A DNA stretch of 64,000 nt, taken from contig NC_081541.1 in assembly GCF_901000735.1 (NCBI RefSeq), forward strand, positions 28,946,813 to 29,010,812. The letters are read 5' to 3'. The stretch is from Corylus avellana. Taxonomy: Eukaryota; Streptophyta; Magnoliopsida; Fagales; Betulaceae. Positions 46,178 to 57,158 of this stretch are shown one piece after another; the stretch's first letter is position 1, and each line of letters begins with the position of its first letter. The position numbers and the translations under genes were made by a program. A model generated the notes under the pieces. That model searched no databases and was not told where the DNA came from. It saw only the letters and a program-made list of their open reading frames with translations.

Positions 46178-49100
46178 ATGGACAAGAGTTGGATGAAGAA
46201 GTCAAGGGGTACGACAGAATACAGAGAAGGATGTAGAGCATTTGTGGAATTCGCAGTTAGGAACTGTGACACTCCCGACAAACTTATTTTGTGCCCCTGT
46301 AAGACGTGTCGCTGTAATAGGAGACACCCCCCATGTTTGGTATACGACCACTTGACACGGGGGAAAGGAATGTGGCCCTAATACACATTCTTGATTTATC
46401 ATGGCGAGAGGCCTGTTAGAGCTCCCATGGATGGCTCGAATTCATCACATCCGGCAACAGCTGCGAGTGCAAGCACTGAACAGGGTGGAAATATGCATGC
46501 CATGTTGCGTGATGCATTCGGCATGCACGAAGTTAGAGTTGACAATAGTGAGCCTCGGGTTGAGGTGCATGGAGAGGAAGAAGACATTGTACATGACGAA
46601 GCCGATGGAGGTGACGTACGAAAGTACGAGGAATTACTTAAAAAGGCAGACAAATCGCTTCATGATAAAATCAAACATAGCAAGTTGAGTGCTACTGCAC
46701 ATCTGTACAATTTGAAGTGTGTGGGTGGAGTTAGTAATACGATATTCTCATGTTTCCTCGATCAGTTGGTGCCTGCAGATGATGGAGCCCTGCCAGTTAA
46801 TACATATGAGGCGAAACGGTTTTTAAGGGACATGGGACTCGGGTATGAGAAGATTCCGGCTTGTCGCAATAATTGTATGTTGTTCTAGAAGGGCAATAAT
46901 GATTTAGATTCATGTGTTAAATGTGGAGAATCTAAGTGGAATGACGAAATTAATTTGGACGAGGATGGCCACCCCATAATGTCGAGTAAGAGAGGTCTGG
47001 TCAAGGTTTTGCGGTGGTTTCCCATCATACCACGACTATAGAGGTTTTTTATATCAGAGCATACTGCACCTTATATAAGGTGCATGCAGAAGGCCGCACT
47101 AAGGAAGGCGTATTGAGGCATCCTGCCAATGGCGAAGCATGGAAGTCATTCGACAATTTATACCCGGACTTCTCAACAGACAGCAGGAACTTAAGACTTG
47201 GCCTAACCTCAGATGGATTTAATCCTTTTGGGAACATGAGCACATCCCACAATACTTGGCCTATAATGCTTGTACCGTACAACCTGCCTCCTTGGATGTG
47301 CATGAAACAAACGTCTTTCATATTATCCTTGATTATTCCAGGTCCAAGTTCACCTGGAGTGGATATAGATGTGTACATGCAACCGTTAATTGAGGAATTG
47401 CAGCAACTATGGAGTGTGGGGGTATGAACATTTGATGTCTCCTTGAAAAAGAATTCATGCTCCGAGCGCAGCTGATGTGGACAATTAATGACTTTCTAAC
47501 ATACGCGGACTTGTCTGTGTGGCCTACAGGGGGTGGAAAGGCATGCCCTTGCTGTATGCATGTAACAAGGTCTAGACGATTAAAACACGGACATAAGTTT
47601 TGCTTTATGGGGCATAGGCGATACCTGCCCATAGATCATCCGTGGAGGCAAAAAAAATACATTTGACGGTAACCGAGAACTAGAATGTGCCCCCGATGTT
47701 CCAGATGGAGATGAAATCCTAAAACAGTTAGAAGGGATAGCATTTGGGGATGAGAGCGCCGGTAAGTCAGTTAATATTGATAATTCACATGCAAAGAGGA
47801 AGAGAACTGATAATATATTGTGGAAGAAAAAAAGTATTTTCTTTCGTTTCCCGCACTGGAAGGATAATTTATTGCGGCATAACCTTGATGTCATGCACAT
47901 AGAGAAAAATGTGATGGACAATATACTTGGCACAATACTCGACATTAAGGGGAAAACGAAGGACAACCTTCAAGCACGAAAAGACTTGCAAGAAATGGGT
48001 TTGAGACAAGCACTTCATCCTTTCACAAATGATGATGGAAGAATCTATATGCCTCATGCTTGCCACACAATGTCGAAAGAGGATAAAACTAGTTTCCTAA
48101 AAGTGCTTCGAAATATAAGGGTGCCAAATGGATATGCCTCAAACATTTCCCAATGTGTAAAACTTAAGGACCGGACGATATCGGGTTTGAAGAGTTATGA
48201 CAATAGCGTATTGATGCAACAGCTTCTCCCGATTGCATTACGTGGATCATTGCCCGGTAACGTGGTTAGACCGCTGGTTAAAATTTTTGCATTCTTCAGG
48301 GGCATATGTTCAATTGCGTTTACCCAAGAGGATATGACCCGACTTGAGGATGGGATCTATACGACTATGTGCAAGATGGAACAGATATTCCCCCCCAATT
48401 TTTTCACAAGTATGGTTCATGTTGTGATCTATCTTGCCCGTGAATGCTGACTCAATGGACCGGTACAGTATAGGTGGATATATCCGGCAGAGAGGTAACA
48501 TTTCCTGTAAAAAATTAAAACTAAAATTTTGTTGCCATTTATTTATTTTAAAACAATGATTAGATGTAATAATTGACTAGTTTTGATATGTAGGAGCCTT
48601 GGGGTGTTCAAATCAAGTGTGCGCAATAAAGCGGCTCCTGAGGGTTGCATTGCGGAGGGCTACATAGCAACCGAGTTGGTGGCGTTTTGTTCGATGTATT
48701 TAGAGAACGCACTGACATTCCACAATAGGCTGCAACGAAACCCGGATGGGCCTAAAGGGGCTGGAACCTGAGTCGTTCTCAACCATCTCACATTGACACA
48801 GATTCACCGTTACATTCTGTTTAACTCAGATGACTTCCTCCAATTGCGGACGTTAGTATTGTGTAATGAATATATGCATGCTCATATCATGCAACAACGT
48901 TAGTTGTGAATTAAATTTAATTGATTTTATTTCAAAATGTAGGCTACACAAGGATTCGATAAGACAAACTGCAAACAGGGGGCGAACGATCACGGACGAT
49001 CATTTGAAAACCCTACATTTTGAGCAATTCTGCAATTGGTACTGTGACTACGTAAGACTAATGTCACCCCTTGTAAATTTCATAATATTTCCTCAATGCA

Positions 49101-49734
49101 CTAACAAAACTTCGTCATTGTGTATGACTCGTAGGTCGATTGTTCGGACGATCAACTTCGGAAGGATATGGGTGTCAAACTAGTAATGCATTGTAGAGGA
49201 CCGATGGTCTCAGCAGTCCAATATAACAGATATGTGGTAAACGGCAAGTTCTTTCGAACTGTCGTACATGATGTGGGAAAGAGGTCTCAGAATAGTGGCG
49301 TGTGCGTGCCGGTTGTTGATGGCGAAACATAATACAGGAAAGTAACTCCAATACTTGAGGTGGAGTATTACGACAGGACAAAATATGTTCTGTTCAAGTG
49401 TGACTGGGCGGACACCACAAGGGACAGGGGGTACAAGGTGGACGAGTATGGCATAATGCTTGTCAACTTCAAAAACCTTGTCCATAAGGGGGAGCTGATT
49501 AGTGATGAGCCGTATGTACTAGTTTCCCAAGTGGAACAAGTTTTTTACGTCGAAGATGAAAGGAACCCAGAGTGGGCTTGCGCGGTGAGGAAGAAACCTA
49601 AAAACGTATACGACGTTGGTCAGGGTCAAACGCCTAATGATCCTCATGCCAACTATCACGAGATCGAGAGTGAGCCGCTCACTTTAAACAATAATCAGAT
49701 GTACGATCTGCACGATGACATCCAATATGTTTGA
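46178..49734 (+). pseudogene. CACTA TNP2-type transposase (TNPD-like), broken
   Basis: Domains in order: the transposase-associated N-terminus (MDKSWMKKSRGTTEYREG, CPCKTCRC); the TNP2 core from about 46640 to 48060 (HLYNLKCVGGVSNTIF, GYEKIPACRNNCMLF, HPANGEAWKSFDNLYPDF, LDVMHIEKNVMDNILG); a DUF4218-type part (LPIALRGSLPGNVVRP, FPPNFFTSMVHVVIYLA, GPVQYRWIYP); and a DUF4216-type end (VEYYDRTKYVLFKCDW, YVLVSQVEQVFYV). Introns with GT-AG borders are plausible at about 48495-48593, 48851-48941 and 49050-49134. Premature stops lie at about 46380, 46886, 47039, 47425 and 48448, and frameshifts near 47455 and 47650. The product would cut and join the element's ends in the nucleus. Confidence 0.9.
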
Positions 49735-49964
49735 CCCGGCTTTGCACCAATCGAGGGGTATGTCATTTCATATGAAATAAATATTTTACATTTATTGGTT
49801 TGTTGTTATTTATTAATTTGTTCATTGATTGGGTGAGTATTTTTGCGTGCGTCCAATATCTTATTAATTTGTTCATTTATTAATTTTTGCGTCATATACG
49901 TAATGAATATTTCTCACACTATACACATAACTAATTGGGTGCGTGCTGTATTTCACAGGTTAAT

Positions 49965-52324
49965 ATGAGTACTCGGGGGAAGTCAAGAGGACGGCGTGGA
50001 GCCGCTTCTGGGTCGAGATCACACCATAGCCTGACAGATAGTGAGGCACAGGAAGTTGCTATGCTTTTGCAGCAGCAATCAGGGTATCGACCGATACTTT
50101 TGGATAATGTAGACAGGTAGTTACATGCCAGAGACGATCATGCCTGTGGCATAATCGCCACTTCAGCTGATATATCCCAAATACTTGCGGAGCAAAGAGG
50201 TCCGACAGGCCTTACACAGTTTGGGTATCGATATGAGTCTAATCCTTGCAACCCTGATGCCTTCATGCGTTTGCTATCCCTACCACCCACATTGCTGCAT
50301 GGCTTTTTCAATCAGCAGCCAAACAGCGGCGCACCTGTGGATGATAGTGACACACAGAATAATGAAGACATGGATGATGGGATAGGTGAGCAGCACGATG
50401 ACCTTGCTTGGCCAGTATTGACTATTGACCAGGTTCGTACGATAGGTATGTATGTATGATATTCTGAACCATAAATATGTACATATTTATGCATGATGGT
50501 ACATATAGTTAATTAGTACATAAATTCAAATAATATATGTTTAACCATTTGTGTGCTAATATATACTTCATCATTGCAGATAGAGCGGGTAACTTTGAGG
50601 TGTTGATCGTAAAAGACTCGCACAAGTTGTGGGACATTCCTGATGGAAAAATGATGGTCATGGAGTATAATGGCGCATGGCAGCCCGTAGGACAAAGCGG
50701 CAAAAAATTTAGATGGATGATGGGGAAGACGTGCAAGACCGAGACTTTTATCAAGCTATCCGACAACTGGAAGGATGTACCAGAACAAAGCAAGGAAGAT
50801 TTATTTGAGTCATTGATGGTAAGTGTAGTTTAGATGTTCGTAATTTATGATTTGTAGCAGTTTAAAATTAAATTTTGTGAAACAACAAACGCTTTAATAT
50901 GATAGTTGTTAATTGATGTAGAATTACTTCTTCATCATGCCTGGGTCTGATATTGCGGCAATTAGAAAAGATGCTTTTAGAGACATGGGCGAGAAGCAAA
51001 AGCTTTTGAGGCACCGATTAAGGAAGAAGCTCATGATTCAGAGCGACGACACTCCTGGGACAGTGGCGGCAAGGATGGCTCACACCATTTCAAAGTACAA
51101 CCCCATAGATGTGAAAATATTGTTGGGGAAATGGTGTAATCCAGATTATCAAGTAGGTTATGACTTCGAACTATTTGAATTTCGTTAATTGTAATTATTG
51201 TTTGATGGCGTAGCGATTAATTATGTCTACATGTTGGGTTCGTAGGCTTATTGTGCGCACATGAAAGACATATGTGCACAGAATGAAACACCGCATTACA
51301 CATGCTTGAAGAGCTATGCAAGGGTCGCACATGAGGAGGTACTACTCTTACTTACCATAACTATACATATTTGTGATATATTGCGTAGTATATATCATAA
51401 ATATTTAATTGATGGTTTGAATTTATTGCAGTTTATTAGTTCAAGCAAGGCTCCTACGTGAGCGAAGACGTATATTAAGACCCATACAAAGTTAGATGGT
51501 AACCGCTCAAATCCGGTGGCCGCAGAGAGAATTGTAAGTGGCAGACACCTTGTCGTGAATTTTTTTTTATGTATTAACTTATTGAGTCTTAACAATTGTA
51601 TATAAATGTGAATGCTCATGTATAGGCCCGAATGGAGGAGTTATTGCAAAATGACCCTGCAGAGCTGGTAGAAGGGCCCCGAAACACAATTAGGTGGACA
51701 CCTGATGATGCTTATGCTCAGGCGCACGACAATAAGCCTGAGTATGCGGGTCGTGTCCGAGGGGTCAGCAAGAATATCATGCCCGCACACGGCACTAGCT
51801 ACTCATACTATACACCGTCCCAAACACGGTCGCAAAATCGGGGCGGCCCGATAATATCGCGCGAAGAATTTAAAAGAGCCATTCAATCTAAGAGGGAGAA
51901 GCATAGAGAGCAAATGGATGAGAGGCTGACGCAGCAGAGTGAGGCGATTACTGCGGTGGTGACTACGCGGGTGGCTGAGCAGGTGGCTGCTCAGATGGCA
52001 GCGTATGAGGCTCGGATTCGCAACCTTGAGGGGTCGAGACGTATGGGCTCCGATTCGGAGGTGACAACTATCCGAAATCCGCAAGATTCGGAGTTTCCAA
52101 CCCGAGTGATTGTGAGATCCTCAGTTGATAGCCGATTAGGTAACAATATATTTTTATTGTTTTTATTTGATTAACACGGTTATCTTATGAGTCAAATAAA
52201 ATTTGTTCGTATCTAACACAATTGTATGTATATAACACAATTGCAACGTAATATGTGTAGATGACGTAAGAGTAGAAGCTGAGGACGATCACAATGAAAC
52301 CCAACATCAGACACCGGTTGGTTA
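49965..52324 (+). pseudogene. CACTA TNPA-type gene (plant transposase, Ptta/En/Spm family)
   Basis: The gene starts MSTRGKSRGRRGAAS, with several exons. Key pieces are WPVLTIDQVR, VLIVKDSHKLWDIPDGKMM, KTETFIKLSDNWKDVPEQ (50585-50830), LLRHRLRKKLM and ARMAHTISKYNP (50937-51188), YARVAHEE (51261-51340), and a final exon (51632-52140). That exon has a coiled-coil-like stretch of K/R/E/Q (FKRAIQSKREKHREQMDERL) before a short last exon ending at 52324. In the En/Spm system the TNPA protein binds the subterminal repeats and helps the transposase. A stop near 50118 after LLDNVDR, and another near 51461, suggest it is broken. Some of these could be unrecognised introns. Confidence 0.78.
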
Positions 52325-52974
52325 GAAGTCTCGTTTGTCAATACATTATACCCGTCGTTTAGGCACCTCGTAAGTATATATATATGTGTGCTTGGAGCTT
52401 GAAGCTTTGTATAGTTAATCTTATCATATTTGTTGAAGCTGTCTCATTGAATAAACATGTATTGTTTGTACAGTTAATATGTGTTTGTGCATACATAGTT
52501 AATATGTATGTCGAGGTTGTATATGTGACAATTATTCAATTGTTTTCTCACTTACTTTGACATTGCTCATGTACTAGGAGTTTAAAATATTATATCACAA
52601 ATGTCAATTAATTAGCTGATTGATTGTTCGTTTTATCTTTTGCAGTTAGTGCGGCGAAAATATGGGGTCACGATGATTTGTGTATCCGGTGTTTGTTTAA
52701 GGCTTATGTTTTTTGTATTTGTGTATAACGTTAGTTGTATTGTATTTTACTTTTTATTACATATTTGCACGTTAGTTGTTTGTATAAAGTTAGTTACACT
52801 CTATTTTAGTTATATAACGTTAGTTGTATAACGTTAGATTGTGGTTATACAATATGCTGGATTTTGATTATTGGGTTGAATTTTGATTATTGATGTTGAG
52901 GTTGGATTATTGATTATTGATGTTGGATTATTGATTATTGATGTTGGGTTTCGATTATTGGGTTGTTGTTATAC

Positions 52975-53437
52975 TTTAGTGACGTGACATAGACTGCCAC
53001 ATTACCACGGGTGGTTTGTGCCACGTTACCATAGGTAGTAACGTGGCAGATAATGCCACATTACCATACATGGTAACGTGGCAGCACGTTACCACCCGTG
53101 GTAACGTGGCATTGCCTGCCACGTTACAACTTGTTGTAACGTGGCTTGTTGTGCCACGTTACCACCCATGGTAATGTGGCATTATCTACCACGTTACCAT
53201 TTGGTAACGTGGTAGAAACCAACACGTTACAAATTAATTGTAACGTGTTAATTTCTAACACGTTACCAAATGGTAACGTGTCAGATTTTGACACGTTACA
53301 AAACTTCAAATAGTTACGTCCAATATCGCAACCCGCCATACACGTTACAAAAAACACGTTACAACTCTTTAGTAACGTGTTAACCCCATATACACGTTAC
53401 TACTGGTCCGTGACCAAAAAAATTGATTCTTGTAGTG
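52975..53437. repeat. Right subterminal repeat array of the large CACTA
   Basis: I count 11 exact ACGTTAC and 8 exact GTAACGT cores in this zone, plus near-matches. Many form back-to-back palindromes such as CACGTTACCA paired with TGGTAACGTG, separated by 0-4 bp. Confidence 0.92.
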
Positions 53438-53746
53438 TGGAGTAGGCGGCCAAAGCAATGGAGGAGGTTGGGCGCTAAACAAAATCTAAAACAAAAACAA
53501 GGAAAAAAGGGGAAGCGAGGAAGGATGGAAGAAAGAAAGAAAGGGGCCTAAGGTTTGCAGGCAACATCAATCTCCAATAATCCAATCTTGCTATAATACC
53601 ATGTTAAAGCATCACTTTTCTCAAAAGTTTAAGCTTTTAAGAAAAGTTAAATTTAATCACTTAATCATTACTTTATCATTGATCAGGAAAATTATATGTT
53701 ATGTGCTATCCCTAATGAGGTTGCTATCCCTTTTCAGCTTGAACAC

Positions 53747-56278
53747 CTACTTGTTCTTCAATGCTTTTCTTCCTTTAGGAAGTTCTACCAACTCATAGGT
53801 ATCATTTTTCTGCAGGGAATTCATCTCTTTTTGCATGGCTTTTACCCAGCAGATTTTATCCTTATGAGATTGTACTTCTTGGAAACTCTCTGGCTCCCCC
53901 TCTTCAGTAAGCAAAATATAATCTGAAGTAGGATATTTGGATGACGGTCTATGCTCTCTCGTAGATCTTCTAACGTAAGATCTTGAATCTTCCTCATCAT
54001 GAGGATGCTCCCCCTGCTCAGTATCTTCATCATTATCAAGCAACTCTGGCTCATCACTGGGAGTCAATTCTGGTGTAGCATCATGCAGAACTTCTTCATC
54101 TGGAGTATGCTGAGAAGGACTGTAAGATAAATCAACTATATCTTCAATCGCAGCTTTAGACTTCTCAGGTTTATCTGCATCACCATAGAATTGGTCTTCA
54201 TAGAAGACCACATCTCGACTTCTGACAATCTTCCTCTTGATCGAATCCCATAGCCTGAATCCAAATTCTTCATTTCCATAACCCAGAAAAATATAGGGAA
54301 GTGCCTTGTCATCAAGCTTCAACCTGTTCTCCTTTGGAACATGTGCAAAAGCCTTGCACCCAAATACCTTCAAATGAGAATATGAGACATCTCTTCCACT
54401 CCATACTCTCTCCGGTATGTCGAAACCCAAAGGAACTGAAGGTGAACGGTTGATTAAATAACAGGCCGTCAGAGTGGCCTCTCCCCAAAATGACTTGTCC
54501 AATCCAGCCATTTTGAGCATGCATCTAACTCTTTCTACAATGGTGCGGTTCATCCTCTCCGCAATACCATTGTGTTGTGGGGTGCCTGGCACAGTCCTTT
54601 CATGCCTTATTCCATGCTCTGAGCAAAAGCTTTTGAATTTCTTCATAGTATATTCTCCTCCGTTGTCAGTACGGAGACACTTCAATTGCTTTCCAGTCTC
54701 TCTTTCAACCATGGCATGGAATTGTTGAAAGATATCAAAGACTTGATCTTTTGTCTTTAATAGATAGACCCACACTTTCCTTGATGCATCATCAATGAAT
54801 GTGACAAAATATCTATTGCCACCCAAGGTTGGAACTTCGATAGGTCCACAAACATCTGAGTAGACCCTCTCCAGAATAGTAGATTTCTTTTGTAAAGACG
54901 TTGCAAAAGAAACTCTATGCTGCTTCCCGAATAAACAGTGTTCACATGGATTAAGAGCTTTTCCTTTGTCAATAAGAATGAGCGACTTCTTTGCCAAAAT
55001 CTGCAGCCCTTTCTCACTCATGTGACCTAGCCTTTTGTGCCATAAATTTGGAGATAAAGTATCTTCCATAGCGAACAGCTCATCACGACACACCTTCATA
55101 TGTGTCTTGTATAATGAACAACAAGACTTGCCTTTAGCCACCACCAAAGATCCCTTGGTGAGCTTCCAAACTCTTTTGCCAAAGTAACTTTCATACCCTT
55201 CTTTATCAAGGATATTCCCAGATATGAGATTAAGACTCAGGTCGGGAATATGTCGAACATCCTTCAAAATCAATGTACACCCGACATTGGTTTGAACACA
55301 GATGTTACCAACCCCAACTATCTTCGAGTTGCTAGTGTTACCCATTCTTACCATACCAAAGTCTTCTGCTTTGTATGATGTGAAGATCTCCTTGTTAGGA
55401 GTAGCACGGTAAGAGACAGCGGTGTCTACAACCCACTCCTCATCATTACCCGCAACATGCAAACAATCCCCAGCGCCATAAGATAGAACTACCACATCTT
55501 GCCCTGAGCAAGTGGCTGTTGTATTCTTTTCATCATCTTTCCTTTGGCTGAAGTCAGCTTGGTTTGGTTCTCGCTTCCAAGCATAGCAATTTCTCTTCAT
55601 ATGACCCTCCTTGCCGCAATGATAACATTTTCTTCTTTCCATGTACCTCCCTCTTGACTTTGACCTTCCTTTGGATTTATCACGACTCTTGAAACCTCTG
55701 TTTTTGCTTCTACCCCTGTTCTCTGTGACAAGAGCTTGTGCACTGTCTGTCCCAACAGCCTGTCTTCTGGTTTCTTCATTGAACATGCTGCTTGTGACTT
55801 GCTCCATGGTCATCTTGCCATCAGGAGTTAAGTTACTCAAGGACACCACCAAGGTTTCCCAGCTATCTGGTAGAAAGCTCAAGAGCATCAAAGCTTGTAG
55901 CTCCTCATCAAGAGTCATCTTCATAGTGTTCAGTTGATTTATGATACTCTGAAAATCATTCAGATGGTCGGAAACTGAAGCACCCTCCTTAAACTTCAAG
56001 TTAACAAGTTGTTGAATCAAGAAGGCTTTGTTTACGACTGTCTTTCGCTTGTATCTTGCTGTCAGCTTCTTCCATAATTCACAAGCATTGGTTTCATCGG
56101 AAATATGATGGTAGACTTTGTCATCCACCCATTGCCGAATGAGACCAACTACTTGTAAATTTAATTTCTTCCACTCTGCATCTGAAGTCTCCTTTGGCTT
56201 GGCTGTGTCACTTTCAATTGGAGCATACATATCTTTATAGTAAAGTATGTCCAACATCTTGCCTTTCCAAAGAGCCAA
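53747..56278 (-). pseudogene. copia gag-protease-integrase polyprotein, 843 codons open
   Basis: One uninterrupted frame covers gag (MALWKGKMLDILYY, ELWKKLTARY), a zinc knuckle CYHCGKEGHMKRNC and the protease site. The protease site reads EWVVDTAVSYRATP instead of the usual DSGAS. Next are the pre-integrase motif LWHKRLGHMSEKGL, the HHCC end CEHCLFGKQHRVSF, and the integrase core. Core aspartates are in TFIDDASRKVW and LRTDNGGEY, and the glutamate in QHNGIAERMNRT. The frame ends in the first part of reverse transcriptase, where a TAG replaces tryptophan in KNKWVFKLKRD. Upstream of the ATG a stop interrupts the normal gag start (KW*QLALW). The open length shows that this copy decayed late, but it lacks polymerase. 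Confidence 0.92.
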
Positions 56279-56388
56279 TTGCTACCATTTAGGCTTATCA
56301 TTCTGCTGCTTGTACCCTCATTTTAAAATTGCACAACAATCTTCAAATGAAAGACGTCGGTGAATAGTACCGTATTACTGTCAACCTA

Positions 56389-56400
56389 GCTCTGATACCA
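56389..56400 (-). other. copia primer-binding site (tRNA-Met type)
   Basis: TGGTATCAGAGC on the minus strand, two bases inside the 5' LTR. Confidence 0.92.
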
Positions 56401-56789
56401 CTTGTTAGGGATGGCCACACCCTTGACTCAATGGTTGTGCAAACTCCACAGAATAATAATGGAATGATAAATGCAAGAGATTAACACACAGTATTTATGT
56501 GGTTCGGCAGTAGGCCTACATCCACGGAGGTAACTCCAATCAATCCACTATAAACAACTTGTTACAGTGGTGTTTACTCAAGTTATGCAAAACTTGAGTT
56601 AATACAGGAGTAAAACAATACAGAGAGAAACAACCTCTATTGAAACTAAAATACATTCTCAGTGGTGTATTAAAACACTCTTTTCTTAACTCTCTCTGTG
56701 GAGTATAACTGAGGCTCTCTTGACTTCTCTTCTTGTGTGTGTTGTTCTTGATCTTCCTCAAGCATGTTTGAGGCATAAGACCCCTTGGC

Positions 56790-56797
56790 TATTTATA
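56790..56797 (-). promoter_or_regulatory. LTR TATA box
   Basis: TATAAATA on the minus strand, just downstream of the repeat array in the element's direction. It defines the U3 promoter. Confidence 0.7.
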
Positions 56798-56807
56798 GCC
56801 AAAGTTA

Positions 56808-57076
56808 GAACCATCTAGATGATGATCTTAGCCCCCAAGTTAGAATCTTCTAGATGAATGAACTTAGCCTCCAAGGTAGAACCATCTAGATGATGAAGAC
56901 AAATTGAGAACCTTCTAGATGAATAGAGAATCATCTAGATACATCTTGAAGAGAACCTTCTAGATGGATGGAGAACCATCTAGATAAATCTTTGAAGAGA
57001 ACCTTCTAGATGGATGGAGAACCATCTAGAATAATCTTTGTAAAGAACCTTCTAGATGGATAGAGAACCATCTAGA
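56808..57076 (-). promoter_or_regulatory. Heat-shock-element-like tandem repeats in LTR U3
   Basis: GAACCTTCTAGA occurs exactly four times, at 56908, 56953, 56999 and 57045, a period of 45-46 bp. GAACCATCTAGA or one-base variants alternate with it at 56808, 56879, 56928, 56973, 57019 and 57065. The GAAnnTTCnnGA core matches two full units and part of a third of the heat-shock-factor consensus. The position is directly upstream of the TATA box. Confidence 0.7.
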
Positions 57077-57158
57077 TAAATCTTTGTATGACTTGCTTCA
57101 TTTAGTTTAATCAAAATCTTATCTTAAGTAGGGAAAAACCTTGTCGGCAACCAACACC

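Larger units (their letters stand above)
43801..53437 (+). mobile_element. CACTA (En/Spm) transposon, 9.6 kb, with both transposase genes
   Basis: The ends are CACTACAAAAAATAATGG and GATTCTTGTAGTG, flanked by the 3-bp duplication TGG (43798-43800 and 53438-53440). Both subterminal zones hold dense ACGTTAC/GTAACGT arrays. Inside, on the plus strand, are a TNP2-type transposase gene (46178-49734) and a TNPA-type gene (49965-52324), the classical two-gene plan. Both are broken by stops or frameshifts, so this copy was autonomous once but probably is not now. Terminal repeats and target duplication are intact, so it could be moved by an active relative. Confidence 0.93.
42980..53678 (-). mobile_element. 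TRIM-like mini LTR element, split by the CACTA transposon
   Basis: Two ~75-bp direct repeats begin TGTTAAA and end in TTTAACA or TTTATCA. The left copy is 42980-43053 and the right copy is 53602-53678. Read on the minus strand, the right copy is directly followed by TGGTATTATAGC, a degenerate tRNA-Met primer site, and a purine tract (GCGGGAGA) precedes the left copy. That arrangement is diagnostic of an LTR element. Without the CACTA insertion, the internal part is about 0.9 kb and non-coding. Flanking bases GTTAT and TTGAT do not match, so the limits are less certain. A similar ~60-bp stretch lies at about 58840-58896. Confidence 0.6.
53684..57156 (-). mobile_element. Truncated Tnt1-like copia retrotransposon
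   Basis: The 5' LTR is 56403-57156, with a tRNA-Met primer site at 56389-56400. The polyprotein runs leftwards to 53747 and is lost a short way into reverse transcriptase; the last recognisable residues are near 53700. RNase H and a 3' LTR are absent. The LTR edge lies inside exon 1 of a GLP gene; the five bases there are CCTAT, with no matching copy found at the left end. The left end abuts the TRIM-like element. A deletion or rearrangement after insertion best explains this. Confidence 0.88.
56403..57156 (-). repeat. 5' LTR of the Tnt1-like copia
   Basis: A 754-bp LTR that on the minus strand starts TGTTGGTTGCCG and ends CATCCCTAACA. It holds a TATA box at 56790-56797 and, upstream of that in the direction of transcription, a tandem repeat array (56808-57076). 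Confidence 0.88.

Noticed and set aside
53747..56278. 843-codon open frame as a host gene
   Set aside because: Gag zinc knuckle, protease and integrase motifs in copia order, plus an adjacent primer site and LTR, show it is a retrotransposon polyprotein.
56808..57076. CRISPR-like array from the 46-bp periodic repeat
   Set aside because: The intervals are themselves repeated rather than unique spacers, and the array lies in a plant LTR.
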